Assembly (NCBI RefSeq): GCF_021919125.1 | Contig: NZ_CP083439.1 | Location: 1,426,001 to 1,490,000, forward strand | Source: Clavibacter sp. A6099 | Lineage (GTDB): Bacteria > Actinomycetota > Actinomycetes > Actinomycetales > Microbacteriaceae | Length of the DNA: 64,000 nucleotides | Reading direction: 5' to 3' | In this document: positions 17,436 to 25,441 of the stretch, one piece after another | Layout of the letters: the number at the start of each line of letters is the position of its first letter | Position numbering within the stretch: position 1 is the first letter of the stretch | Notes under the pieces: generated by a model | Told to the model about the DNA's origin: nothing | Databases searched by the model: none | The model's input: the letters and a program-made list of their open reading frames with translations, nothing else | Position numbers and translations under genes: made by a program

Positions 17436-17441
17436 TATGCT
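17436..17441 (+). promoter_or_regulatory. -10 (TATGCT) of the CNNM operon
   Basis: The hexamer ends 9 nt before ATG 17451, the start of a short upstream ORF, and about 100 nt before the first CNNM gene. Confidence 0.5.
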
Positions 17442-17450
17442 CGACGGACG

Positions 17451-17549
17451 ATGGACGACCCTCCTCCTGCTCATAGACCCCCGCTGCGCGCGCCCCTCCC
17501 ACTGAAGCCGGCCGCGCGCCCGGCGCCCGGGAGCCATCCCCTTGCATGA
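17451..17549 (+). CDS. Proline-rich 32-residue upstream ORF (candidate leader peptide)
   Basis: ATG 17451 opens a 33-codon frame ending at TGA 17547-17549. Eleven of the 32 residues are proline, including a PPP run at codons 4-6. The TATGCT 9 nt upstream predicts a leaderless mRNA beginning near the ATG. The end of the frame overlaps the TTG start (17542) of the downstream CNNM gene, so the two cannot be translated independently. Poly-proline runs stall ribosomes lacking EF-P. A regulatory leader is inferred; no homology was available to test it. Confidence 0.4.
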   Translation: MDDPPPAHRPPLRAPLPLKPAARPAPGSHPLA

Positions 17550-18972
17550 ATGGCTCCTCCTCGCCGTGGGTCTCCTCCTGACCCTCGGCACCGGCCTCTT
17601 CGTCGCCAGCGAGTTCGCGCTCGTCAACCTCGACCGCTCCGACCTCGAGAAGCGCCAGGAGCGCGGCGAGAAGCGGCTCGGCCCGCCCATCCGGGCCCTC
17701 CGCATCACCTCGACCCACCTCTCCAGCGCCCAGCTCGGCATCACCCTGACGACGCTGCTCACCGGGTACACGATGGAGCCGGCGCTCAGCCTGCTGCTCG
17801 CCGGCCCGCTCACCTCCGCGGGGCTCGCCGACGGCCTCGTGTCGCCGGTGTCGACCGTCGTGGCGCTCGTCGTCGCGACGCTGCTGTCGATGATCATCGG
17901 CGAGCTCGTGCCGAAGAACTTCGCGCTGGCCCTGCCGCGCGAGACGGCCAAGCTCGTGATCCCGTTCCAGACGCTGTTCACCACCGTGTTCAAGCCCGCC
18001 GTGCTGCTGCTCAACAACAGCGCGAACGGGATCCTGCGGCTCGTCGGCATCGAGCCCAAGGAGGAGCTGTCCGGCGCCAGGAGCGCCGAGGAGCTGTCCT
18101 CGCTCGTCCGCCGCTCCGCGCTCGCCGGCCTCCTCGAGGACGACACGGCGATGCTCCTCAGCCGCACGCTGCGGTTCGCCGACCTCACGGCGTCCGACGT
18201 CATGACGCCGCGCCTCCGCGTCAAGTCCGTCGAGCGCACCGACAGCGCGCAGACCGTCATCGAGCTGGCGATGACCACCGGCTACTCCCGCTTCCCGGTC
18301 ACGGACGACGGCGTCGACGACGTCATCGGCCTCGTGCACGTCAAGCAGGCCGTCGCCGTGCCGCGCGAGAAGCGCGCGCTCGTGCCCGTCACCGCCCTGC
18401 AGTCCGAGGCGATCCGCGTGCCGGAGACGATGAAGCTCGACGACCTCCTCGGCGAGCTGCGCGGCCGCGGGTTCCAGATGGCCGTCGTGGTGGACGAGTA
18501 CGGCGGCACCGCAGGGGTCGCGACCCTCGAGGACCTGGTCGAGGAGCTGGTCGGCGAGCTCGCCGACGAGCACGACCGCACGCGCGCCGGCGTCGTCCGC
18601 TCGCGCGACTCGCTGACCTTCCCGGGCATGCTCCGGCCCGACGAGCTGCTCGAGCGCACGGGCCTGCGCATCCCCGACGACGGCCCCTACGAGACCGCGG
18701 CCGGCTTCGTCATGAGCGAGCTCGGCCGCCTGCCCGTCGTGGGGGACGAGCTCGAGCTCGAGACCGGCACGCTGCGGGTCGAGCGACTCGACGGCCGGCG
18801 CATCGACCGGATCCGCTTCACGCCCGTCCCCGAGCCCGTCGCCACCGCGGTGGGCACCACGCGGGCCGAGCGCCAGGCGGACCGCCAGGCGGAGAAGCAG
18901 GCCGACCGCGAGGCCGGACGACAGGCGGACGCGGAACGCGCCGCCATGAGGAAGGAGCCGTCCCGTGGGTGA
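17542..18972 (+). CDS. CNNM/hemolysin-C-type membrane protein with CBS pair
   Basis: A 476-residue protein with an N-terminal CNNM (DUF21) membrane domain of about four helices (residues 1-190, starting WLLLAVGLLLTLGTGLFVA and including ASEFALVNLDRSDLE), a CBS pair (about 200-340, with VVVDEYGGTAGVATLEDLVEE) and a C-terminal CorC/HlyC domain (about 350-430). Family members move or sense Mg2+/Co2+. The tail beyond 440 is a charged Arg/Ala/Gln-rich coiled region. TTG 17542 is the only start between the upstream in-frame stop (17503) and the first helix, with GGGAG about 9 nt ahead. It overlaps a proline-rich upstream ORF and, by 8 nt, the next gene. Confidence 0.87.
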   Translation: MHEWLLLAVGLLLTLGTGLFVASEFALVNLDRSDLEKRQERGEKRLGPPIRALRITSTHLSSAQLGITLTTLLTGYTMEPALSLLLAGPLTSAGLADGLVSPVSTVVALVVATLLSMIIGELVPKNFALALPRETAKLVIPFQTLFTTVFKPAVLLLNNSANGILRLVGIEPKEELSGARSAEELSSLVRRSALAGLLEDDTAMLLSRTLRFADLTASDVMTPRLRVKSVERTDSAQTVIELAMTTGYSRFPVTDDGVDDVIGLVHVKQAVAVPREKRALVPVTALQSEAIRVPETMKLDDLLGELRGRGFQMAVVVDEYGGTAGVATLEDLVEELVGELADEHDRTRAGVVRSRDSLTFPGMLRPDELLERTGLRIPDDGPYETAAGFVMSELGRLPVVGDELELETGTLRVERLDGRRIDRIRFTPVPEPVATAVGTTRAERQADRQAEKQADREAGRQADAERAAMRKEPSRG

Positions 18973-20008
18973 GTACGCCGGGGGGATCATCGCGCTCGTC
19001 GTGCTGCTCGCCGTCAACGCCTTCTTCGTCGGCGCCGAGTTCGCGGTCATCTCCGCGAAGCGGTCGCAGATCGAGCCGCGCGCGGAGGAGGGGAGCCGGG
19101 CTGCCCGCATCACGCTCTTCGCGATGGAGCACGCGACGCTCATGCTCGCGACCACGCAGCTCGGCATCACCGTGTGCTCGCTGCTGATCCTCAACGTGTC
19201 CGAGCCGGCGATCCACCACCTGCTGGAGATCCCGCTGGGCGCGACCGGGCTGCCGGAGGAGGCGATCTCCACGATCGCGTTCGTCATCGCGCTGCTCATC
19301 GTCTCCTTCCTGCACGTGGTGCTCGGGGAGATGGTGCCGAAGAACATCTCGTTCTCCGTGCCGGACCGGGCCGCCCTGCTGCTCGCGCCGCCGCTCGTCG
19401 GCATCGCCCGCGTCGTGAAGCCGCTCATCGTGGCCCTCAACGCGATCTCCAACGCCGTGCTCCGCCTGGCCAAGGTGGAGCCGAAGGACGAGGCCGCGAG
19501 CGCGTTCACGCTCGACGAGGTGCAGGGCATCGTCGACCAGTCGACGCGCGAGGGGCTCCTGGAGGACCGCACCGGCGCGCTCACCGCGGCGTTCGAGTTC
19601 ACCGGCAAGAAGGTGCACGACATCGCGATCCCGCTCGACGCGCTCGTCAGCCTGCCGGAGACCGCGAGCCCCTCCGAGGTCGAGCGCGCCGTCGCCCGGC
19701 ACGGCTTCTCGCGGTACGTGATCGTCGACGAGGCGGGGGAGCCGACCGGCTACCTGCACCTCAAGGACGTGATCGACCTCGACGAGGCCGACGAGTTCGT
19801 GCGGCCCGTGCCGGCCAAGCGGATCCGGCAGCTGGTGTCGGTCTTCGAGGGCACCGAGCTCGAGGACGCGCTGGCCATGATGCGCCGCTCGGGCGCCCAC
19901 CTCGCGCGCGCCTTCACGGAGTCAGGCGAGACGACGGGCGTCCTGTTCCTCGAGGACATCATCGAGGAGCTCGTCGGCGAGGTGCAGGACGCGACCCGAC
20001 GGGTCTGA
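18965..20008 (+). CDS. Second CNNM/CBS-domain membrane protein
   Basis: A 347-residue paralogue of the preceding protein, starting with a GTG 8 nt inside it. The CNNM domain covers residues 1-185 (with FFVGAEFAVISAKRSQIEPR and the conserved EMVPKNISFSVPD), followed by a CBS pair to about 335; the C-terminal CorC/HlyC domain of its neighbour is missing. Tandem long/short CNNM pairs are common in actinobacteria and may form a heteromer; that is inference. The operon ends at a strong terminator 9 bp downstream. Confidence 0.88.
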   Translation: MGEYAGGIIALVVLLAVNAFFVGAEFAVISAKRSQIEPRAEEGSRAARITLFAMEHATLMLATTQLGITVCSLLILNVSEPAIHHLLEIPLGATGLPEEAISTIAFVIALLIVSFLHVVLGEMVPKNISFSVPDRAALLLAPPLVGIARVVKPLIVALNAISNAVLRLAKVEPKDEAASAFTLDEVQGIVDQSTREGLLEDRTGALTAAFEFTGKKVHDIAIPLDALVSLPETASPSEVERAVARHGFSRYVIVDEAGEPTGYLHLKDVIDLDEADEFVRPVPAKRIRQLVSVFEGTELEDALAMMRRSGAHLARAFTESGETTGVLFLEDIIEELVGEVQDATRRV

Positions 20009-20016
20009 CCCGCACG

Positions 20017-20067
20017 CGCATGACGACGGCCCGGCACCCCCACGGGGTGCCGGGCCGTCGTCATGCG
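20017..20067. terminator. Bidirectional terminator, perfect 24-bp stem
   Basis: Arms 20017-20040 and 20044-20067 are perfectly complementary with a 3-nt loop, between the converging CNNM operon and the flavin oxidoreductase gene. It is the longest perfect hairpin noticed in the window. Confidence 0.9.
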
Positions 20068-20077
20068 GAGCGGAGGA

Positions 20078-21157
20078 TCAGGCCGCCCAGCGCGCGCGGT
20101 CGTACTGCTTGGGCCAGTAGTCGATCTCGACGCCCAGCTCGTGCGCGGCCCGCAGCGCGAAGTGCGGGTCGCGCAGCATCTCGCGGCCGAGCATCACGGC
20201 GTCCGCGCGGCCCTCGGCGACGACGGCCTCGGCCTGCGCCGGCTCGGTGATGAGGCCCACGGCGTTGAGCGCGACCTTCGCGTGCTCCTTCACGTACTCC
20301 GCGAAGGGCACCTGGTAGCCGGGCGCGACGGGGATCGTGACCCCGGTCGTGTTGCCGCCCGTGGAGATGTCGAAGAAGTCGGCGCCGTGCTCGGCGGCCC
20401 AGCCGGCGACGGTCGCGGTCTGCGCCTCGTCCCAGCCGGCGTCGCCCGCCCAGTCGGTCGCGGAGAAGCGCACCAGCAGCGGCACGTCGGGGACCTCGGC
20501 GCGCACCGCGTCGATCACCTGGAGCAGCAGGCGCGCCCGGTTCTCCAGGCTGCCGCCGAACTCGTCGTCGCGGTGGTTGCTCAGCGGCGACAGGAACTGG
20601 TGCATGAGGTAGCCGTGCGCGGCGTGGATCTCGAGCACGTCGAACCCGGCGTCGACCGAGCGGCGGGCGGCCGCGGCGAAGTCGTCGACGACCTTGCGCA
20701 GACCGGCCGCGTCGAGCGCGACGGGCGTCCCGTAGCCGGGGAACGGCTCGGCGGACGGGGCGACGGTCTCCCAGCCGCCCTCCTCGGCGGGCATGGTGCC
20801 GCGGCCCGAGAACGAGTACGTGGAGGCCTTCCGGCCGGCGTGCGCCAGCTGGATGGCGGCGACGGCGCCCATCTCGTGGATGAAGTCGACGATCGGCTTC
20901 CAGGCGTCGCGCTGCGCGTCGTCCCAGATGCCGGTGTCCTCCGGCGTGATGCGCGCCTCGGGGCTGACGCCGGTGGCCTCCGCCATCACGAGCCCGGCGC
21001 CCCCGCGGGCGAACGACCCGAGGTGCGCGAGGTGCCAGGCACCCGGCACGCCGTCGCGGGCGTCGATGCTGTACTGGCACATCGGCGCGACCCAGATGCG
21101 GTTGCGCGCGGTCACGCCGCGGACGGTGATGGGCTCGAAGAGCGGGGACGTGGTCAT
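20078..21157 (-). CDS. NADH:flavin oxidoreductase (old yellow enzyme, YqjM-like)
   Basis: A 359-residue FMN TIM-barrel ene-reductase. The N-terminal APMCQYS motif places Cys27 and Tyr29 where YqjM-type enzymes have their redox-tuning Cys and active-site Tyr; HAAHGYLMHQFLSPLSN and DFFDISTGG follow, and the FMN-phosphate motif is near the C-terminus (AVMLGREMLRDPHF). Such enzymes reduce electrophilic alkenes and often respond to oxidative stress. The start has a clear GGAAGGA ribosome site. The gene stands alone. Confidence 0.93.
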   Translation of the reverse strand: MTTSPLFEPITVRGVTARNRIWVAPMCQYSIDARDGVPGAWHLAHLGSFARGGAGLVMAEATGVSPEARITPEDTGIWDDAQRDAWKPIVDFIHEMGAVAAIQLAHAGRKASTYSFSGRGTMPAEEGGWETVAPSAEPFPGYGTPVALDAAGLRKVVDDFAAAARRSVDAGFDVLEIHAAHGYLMHQFLSPLSNHRDDEFGGSLENRARLLLQVIDAVRAEVPDVPLLVRFSATDWAGDAGWDEAQTATVAGWAAEHGADFFDISTGGNTTGVTIPVAPGYQVPFAEYVKEHAKVALNAVGLITEPAQAEAVVAEGRADAVMLGREMLRDPHFALRAAHELGVEIDYWPKQYDRARWAA

Positions 21158-21282
21158 GGGGATCCTTCCAGGCGGGCGGCGGCGCGGATCCTCGGGGGAG
21201 GCGCGGCGCGCGGGGACGGGCGGAGGGCGACGGCGGCCTCATGGTCCCAAGGCCCGGCGCGGCCGCCGCATTCCCGCGCGCC

Positions 21283-21288
21283 TATCGT
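21283..21288 (+). promoter_or_regulatory. -10 (TATCGT) of nnrD, leaderless
   Basis: The hexamer ends 6 nt before the ATG at 21295. Confidence 0.6.
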
Positions 21289-21294
21289 GAGGGC

Positions 21295-22173
21295 ATGAGC
21301 GACGCGCACGACGACCACGCACCCGACGGCTGGATCCGGCAGGACGCCGAGCGCACGCGCCGGGCGATCCGCCTCCCGCGCGACGACGACGACAAGTACA
21401 CGCGCGGCGTCCTCGGCATCCGCACGGGCTCGGACCGCTACCCGGGCGCCGCCGTCCTCGGCGTCGAGGCGGCCGCGCGCACCGGCGTCGGCATGATCCG
21501 CTACCTCGGGCCCGCGGGCGCGTCCGCCTCCGTGCTCGCCCGCCGCCCCGAGGTCGTCACGGCTGACGGGCGCGTGCAGGCGTGGCTCGTCGGATCCGGC
21601 ATCGACCAGGCCCACCGCGACGAGGCGGCGACCGACGCCATCGCCGCCGCGCTCGGGCAGGGCCTGCCGGCGGTCGTGGACGCGGGCGCGCTCGACCTCG
21701 TCGGGCGCGCGACGGGACCCGTGGTCGTCACGCCGCACTTCCGCGAGCTGTCGCGGCTGCTCGACGGCGCGGGCATCGAGGCGTCCGCGGAGGACATCGC
21801 GGCCGACGCCGCGGGGTGGGCCGAGCGCGCGGCGCGGGAGCTCGGCGTCTGCGTGCTGCTCAAGGGCGCGACCACGTTCGTCGTCGGCGGGTCCGCGCGC
21901 ATCGCGATCCGCGCGGGGACGCCGTGGCTCGCGACGGCGGGCTCGGGGGACGTGCTCGGCGGGGTGCTCGGCGCCCTCACGGCGGGCGCGTCCGCTCGGA
22001 TCGCCGACGCGGCGGATCCCCTCGCGGAGCTCGCCGCCGTCGCCGCGGCCGCCGCGTGGCTGCACGGGCGTGCGGGCGACCTCGCATCCGGCGGTGGACC
22101 GATCACGGCCCTCGACGTCGCCGAGGCGATGCCGAGGGCCGTGCGGGAGACGCTGGCGGGATCCGGCGGCTAG
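21295..22173 (+). CDS. nnrD: ADP-dependent NAD(P)H-hydrate dehydratase
   Basis: A 292-residue ribokinase-like (YjeF C-terminal / CARKD) enzyme that repairs hydrated NADH and NADPH. The family signatures GIRTGSDRYPGAAVLG, VVVTPHFRELSRLL and the catalytic loop TAGSGDVLGGVLGAL (with the catalytic Asp) are all visible. The epimerase half (YjeF N-terminal) is absent and must be encoded elsewhere. Its stop shares the CTAG tetranucleotide (22170-22173) with the stop of the converging YceI gene. A -10 six bases upstream supports the ATG. Confidence 0.92.
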   Translation: MSDAHDDHAPDGWIRQDAERTRRAIRLPRDDDDKYTRGVLGIRTGSDRYPGAAVLGVEAAARTGVGMIRYLGPAGASASVLARRPEVVTADGRVQAWLVGSGIDQAHRDEAATDAIAAALGQGLPAVVDAGALDLVGRATGPVVVTPHFRELSRLLDGAGIEASAEDIAADAAGWAERAARELGVCVLLKGATTFVVGGSARIAIRAGTPWLATAGSGDVLGGVLGALTAGASARIADAADPLAELAAVAAAAAWLHGRAGDLASGGGPITALDVAEAMPRAVRETLAGSGG

Positions 22174-22850
22174 GCCTTCGCCACGTCGAGCGAGAACTCG
22201 ACCGACCCGTGGTCCTCGACGGTCACGAAGCCGAGGCTCGGTGCCTGGACGCCGAAGTCCTGGAACGTGATCGGGATGGAGCCCACGATCTGCCCGCCGT
22301 CGGACGTGAAGCTCGCCTGCATCTGCGCGGTCACGCTCTTGGTCACGCCGTGCAGCGTGAGGTCGCCCGTCACGTCGTACGTCGCGGGGACGCCCGCCTC
22401 GACGCCGTCGGCCGCGATCGGCTGCGTCAGGGTGAAGGTCGCGGTCGGGAAGTCGCCCGTCTTCATCGCCTCGTTCTGGAAGTACGCGTCGCGCGGGGGC
22501 TGGTCGGTGTGGATCTGCGTCACGTCGACCGTCATGGTGCCCTTCGTGACCTGGGATCCGGCGACCGTGATGTCGCCCGTGACGGCGTCCGTCCGGCCGT
22601 TGACCGTGACGGGCGTGCCGTTCAGCACCTCGTCGACGCGGTAGCCCGCGTAGGAGGACCCGCCCGCCTTCCAGTCGCCGGAGAGGTCGCCGACCGCGCC
22701 GCCCGGCGCGGGCGTCGACGCGAGGGTGGGGGCGGCGTCCGGCGTGCCCGCCAGCTGCTTGTAGATGGGGCCGCCGAAGGCCGCGAATGCCCCGACGAGG
22801 ACGACCACGCCGCCCGCCACCCCGATGATGATCTTGGTCTTCCTGTCCAT
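22170..22850 (-). CDS. YceI-family protein with N-terminal membrane anchor
   Basis: A 226-residue protein with a single N-terminal helix (about residues 8-28, IIIGVAGGVVVLVGAFAAF) and a lipocalin-like YceI barrel (about 55-225). The conserved YRVDEV opening, TGDLTLHGVTKSV and the closing SVEFSLDVAK support the family, whose members bind isoprenoid-type lipids such as polyprenyl quinones in a long cavity. It therefore probably acts on the outer face of the membrane. GGAGGAG precedes the ATG. The stop shares CTAG with that of nnrD. Confidence 0.9.
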   Translation of the reverse strand: MDRKTKIIIGVAGGVVVLVGAFAAFGGPIYKQLAGTPDAAPTLASTPAPGGAVGDLSGDWKAGGSSYAGYRVDEVLNGTPVTVNGRTDAVTGDITVAGSQVTKGTMTVDVTQIHTDQPPRDAYFQNEAMKTGDFPTATFTLTQPIAADGVEAGVPATYDVTGDLTLHGVTKSVTAQMQASFTSDGGQIVGSIPITFQDFGVQAPSLGFVTVEDHGSVEFSLDVAKA

Positions 22851-22981
22851 GGCGCTGCTCCTCCGTGCGATGCGGGCGGGCGCTGCGTCCCACCCTTTGT
22901 GTGAACTTTCAAGTACCCGGGGAGTCTCGCGGGGCGGGCGAGCCCGCGTCGGCCGTCGTCCACAGGTCGCGTCGCCGTCGG

Positions 22982-22987
22982 TAGCCT
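22982..22987 (+). promoter_or_regulatory. -10 (TAGCCT) ahead of the thiamine-binding-type gene
   Basis: The hexamer predicts a start near 22994 and a leader of roughly 64 nt before ATG 23058. The GTG at 22989 is too close to be transcribed. Confidence 0.45.
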
Positions 22988-23057
22988 GGTGCGCACAGCC
23001 GGACGCCGGCCGGGTGACCGCCCGGAGCACCGCCGCCGTCGAACCCCGGGGGTCCCC

Positions 23058-23375
23058 ATGCTCGTCGCCTTCTCCGTCGCACCCAGCGGGGGCGACGCGC
23101 CCGACGCCTCCGTGCACGACGCCGTGGCCGCCGCGGTGGCCGTCGTCCGCGCGTCTGGACTGCCGAACCGCACCGACTCCATGTTCACCACCGTCGAGGG
23201 CGACTGGGACGAGGTCTTCGACGTCGTGCGCCGCGCCACCGAGGCCGTCGCGCCCTTCGGGACGCGCGTGTCGCTCGTGCTGAAGGCGGACATCCGCCCC
23301 GGCTACCAGGGCGAGCTGACGGGCAAGCTCGAGCGCCTCGAGCAGGCCATCGACGCGCGCGGCGCCGACGCCTGA
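23058..23375 (+). CDS. MTH1187/YkoF-type thiamine-binding family protein
   Basis: A 105-residue ferredoxin-like protein. It begins MLVAFSVAP, continues with SVHDAVAAAVAVVRASGLPN and has VSLVLKADIRPGY in the second half, the pattern of the MTH1187/YkoF family that binds thiamine or related pyrimidines. The function of the single-domain members is not settled. ATG 23058 is chosen because the fold starts there; the in-frame GTG at 22989 lies in the promoter. The ribosome site is weak. Confidence 0.75.
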   Translation: MLVAFSVAPSGGDAPDASVHDAVAAAVAVVRASGLPNRTDSMFTTVEGDWDEVFDVVRRATEAVAPFGTRVSLVLKADIRPGYQGELTGKLERLEQAIDARGADA

Positions 23376-23425
23376 CGCGGGGCCCCGCGCCGAGGACGAG
23401 GCCGGGACCGGATCCCGACCGCCGG

Positions 23426-23431
23426 TAGGCT
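23426..23431 (+). promoter_or_regulatory. -10 (TAGGCT) of the MFS exporter, leaderless
   Basis: The hexamer ends 6 nt before the GTG at 23438. Confidence 0.6.
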
Positions 23432-23437
23432 CGTCGG

Positions 23438-24718
23438 GTGAATCCCCCCTCCTCCGGGCGGGCGACCCTGTCGCCGGCCCGCGTCCGCGTCGCCCTGCTC
23501 GCCCTCGCGATGGGCGGGTTCGCAATCGGCACCACCGAGTTCGTCGCCATGGGGCTCCTGCCGCAGCTCGCCGCCGACCTGCTGCCCGAGGTGGCCGCGC
23601 GCTCGACGGAGGCCGCGAACGCGCAGGCCGGCACGCTCATCAGCGCCTACGCCCTCGGCGTGGTGGTGGGTGCCCCGACCATCGCGGCCGCATCGGCCCG
23701 GGCGCCCCGGCGGAAGCTGCTGCTCTGGCTGCTGCTGGCCTTCACGCTCGGCACGGTCCTCAGCGCGATCCTGCCGAGCTTCGGTCTCGTGGTCGTCGCC
23801 CGCTTCGTCGCGGGCCTGCCGCACGGCGCCTACTTCGGCATCGCGTCGCTGGTCGCCGCGCAGCTGATGGGGGAGGGCAAGCGCGCCAGGGGCGTCGCCT
23901 TCGTGCTCGCGGGCCTCACCATCGCCAACGTCATCGGCGTGCCCATCGTCACGTGGATCGGGCAGAACGCGGGCTGGCGCGTCGCCTACCTCGTCGTCGC
24001 CGCGATCTTCGCCGCCACCTTCGTCGCCGTGTTCCTCGCCGTGCCCGCGCAGGCCGGCAACCCCGAGGCGACGCTCCGGCGCGAGCTCCGCGCGTTCACC
24101 CGGCTGCAGGTCTGGCTCGCGCTCCTCATCGGCGCGATCGGATTCGGCGGCTTCTTCGCCGTCTACACGTTCGTGTCGCCCATGGTGACGGAGGTGACCG
24201 GGCTGCCCGAGTGGTCGGTGCCGCTGGCGCTCGTGGTGGTGGGCCTCGGCATGACGGCCGGCAACCTCGCGGGCGGCTGGTGGGCGGATCGCGACGTGAA
24301 GGCCGCGCTCCTCTGCCTCTTCGGGCTGCTCATCGTCTCGCTCGTGGGGCTGGTGCTCACGGCGTCGAACCCGGTGGGGCTGTTCGGGTTCCTGTTCCTC
24401 ATCGGCGGGTCGGCGGCGGCGCTGTCGCCCGGGATCCAGATCCGGCTGATGGACGTGGCGCACGACTCGCAGTCCATCGCGGCGGCGCTCAACCACTCGG
24501 CGCTGAACACGGGCAACGCGGTCGGCGCGGCGCTCGGCGGCGTGACCGTCGCGGCGGGGCTCGGCTACACGTCGCCCGCGATCGTGGGTGTCGGCCTCAG
24601 CGTGGCGGGCCTCCTCATCGTGCTCGCGAGCTTCGGGCTCGACCGGCGCCGTCGCGGATCCCGCCGGCCGGCGGACGGCCAGCGGCCCACGACCCAGCCG
24701 ATCGGGATCGGCGGCTGA
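23438..24718 (+). CDS. MFS transporter, DHA1 (AraJ/YdhP-like)
   Basis: A 426-residue 12-helix exporter. The opening GGFAIGTTEFVAMGLLPQLA is characteristic of the AraJ/CmlA branch, and a motif A-like loop follows in ASARAPRRKLLLWLL. GLPHGAYFGIASLVAAQLM, typical of the branch, is near residue 130. The branch exports sugars, arabinosides or drugs such as chloramphenicol; no substrate can be read here. A -10 six bases upstream and no ribosome site point to a leaderless mRNA starting with GTG. Confidence 0.9.
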   Translation: MNPPSSGRATLSPARVRVALLALAMGGFAIGTTEFVAMGLLPQLAADLLPEVAARSTEAANAQAGTLISAYALGVVVGAPTIAAASARAPRRKLLLWLLLAFTLGTVLSAILPSFGLVVVARFVAGLPHGAYFGIASLVAAQLMGEGKRARGVAFVLAGLTIANVIGVPIVTWIGQNAGWRVAYLVVAAIFAATFVAVFLAVPAQAGNPEATLRRELRAFTRLQVWLALLIGAIGFGGFFAVYTFVSPMVTEVTGLPEWSVPLALVVVGLGMTAGNLAGGWWADRDVKAALLCLFGLLIVSLVGLVLTASNPVGLFGFLFLIGGSAAALSPGIQIRLMDVAHDSQSIAAALNHSALNTGNAVGAALGGVTVAAGLGYTSPAIVGVGLSVAGLLIVLASFGLDRRRRGSRRPADGQRPTTQPIGIGG

Positions 24719-24722
24719 GCCG

Positions 24723-24751
24723 GGCGCTCGGCCGGCACGGGCCGGAGCGCC
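24723..24751. terminator. Probable bidirectional terminator with one bulge
   Basis: Arms 24723-24733 and 24740-24751 pair with a single bulged base, between the converging MFS exporter and the response-regulator gene. Confidence 0.5.
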
Positions 24752-24757
24752 GCCGGG

Positions 24758-25414
24758 CTACTCGCCCTGGAGCAGGATCCCGTCCTGGATCGCGCGCTTC
24801 CGCAGCGCCACCTTGGTGCCGACGTCGAAGCCCGCGACGCGGTACTTCTCGCGGATCCGCTTGAGGTACGACTTCGCGGTCTCCTCGGAGATGCCGAGGC
24901 TGTAGGCGACCGACTTCACGGGCTCGCCGCCGCCGTAGAGCGCCATGACCCGGCGCTCCTGCGCGCTGAGCTTGGGCACGCCGCCGACGTCGGTGCTGTT
25001 GATGGCGAGGTCCAGCTCGGCGGAGATGTACGACTGGCCGTCGGCAGCGAGGCGGATGGCGTCGACGATCATGCTCGCGTCCTCGCTCTTCACGAGGTAG
25101 CCGAGGGCGCCGGAGGCCAGGGCCTCGCGCACGACGTTGGGCTCCGAGTACGTGCTCATCAGCACGGTCTTCACGCCCGTGGTCTTGAGCGTGGCGATCT
25201 TCAGCGAGATCGGCAGGTTGTCCTTGAGGTCGAGGTCGAGGAGGACGACGTCGACGGGGAACCGCGGATGCGTCAGCAGGTCGGGCCAGGTGGACACGGC
25301 TGCGACCATCTCGATGTCGGACGCGGCGTTGCGGATCCACTCGGTCAGGGCCCCGAGCAGCATCCTGTGGTCGTCCACGATGGCGAGGGTGATCGGTCGG
25401 TTCTCAGCTGACAC
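24758..25414 (-). CDS. NarL/LuxR-type response regulator
   Basis: A 218-residue two-component regulator. The receiver domain (residues 8-130) has the acidic pair D14-D15, phospho-acceptor D60 in VVLLDLDL, a Ser/Thr switch in LMSTYSE and Lys in YLVKSE. The C-terminal helix-turn-helix (about 150-200) reads SVAYSLGISEETAKSYLKRI. It starts with GTG 25414. It is third in a kinase / kinase-like / regulator operon, 27 bp after the preceding gene, so it is the probable output of that kinase. A paralogue lies at 27999-28679. Confidence 0.9.
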   Translation of the reverse strand: MSAENRPITLAIVDDHRMLLGALTEWIRNAASDIEMVAAVSTWPDLLTHPRFPVDVVLLDLDLKDNLPISLKIATLKTTGVKTVLMSTYSEPNVVREALASGALGYLVKSEDASMIVDAIRLAADGQSYISAELDLAINSTDVGGVPKLSAQERRVMALYGGGEPVKSVAYSLGISEETAKSYLKRIREKYRVAGFDVGTKVALRKRAIQDGILLQGE

Positions 25415-25441
25415 GTGCTCTCCGGTCCTAGTGCGGGGCCC

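Noticed and set aside
22989-23057. GTG 22989 as start of the thiamine-binding-type protein
   Set aside because: It lies 1 nt after the -10 hexamer and would not be in the transcript; the added residues are Arg-rich and unlike the family.
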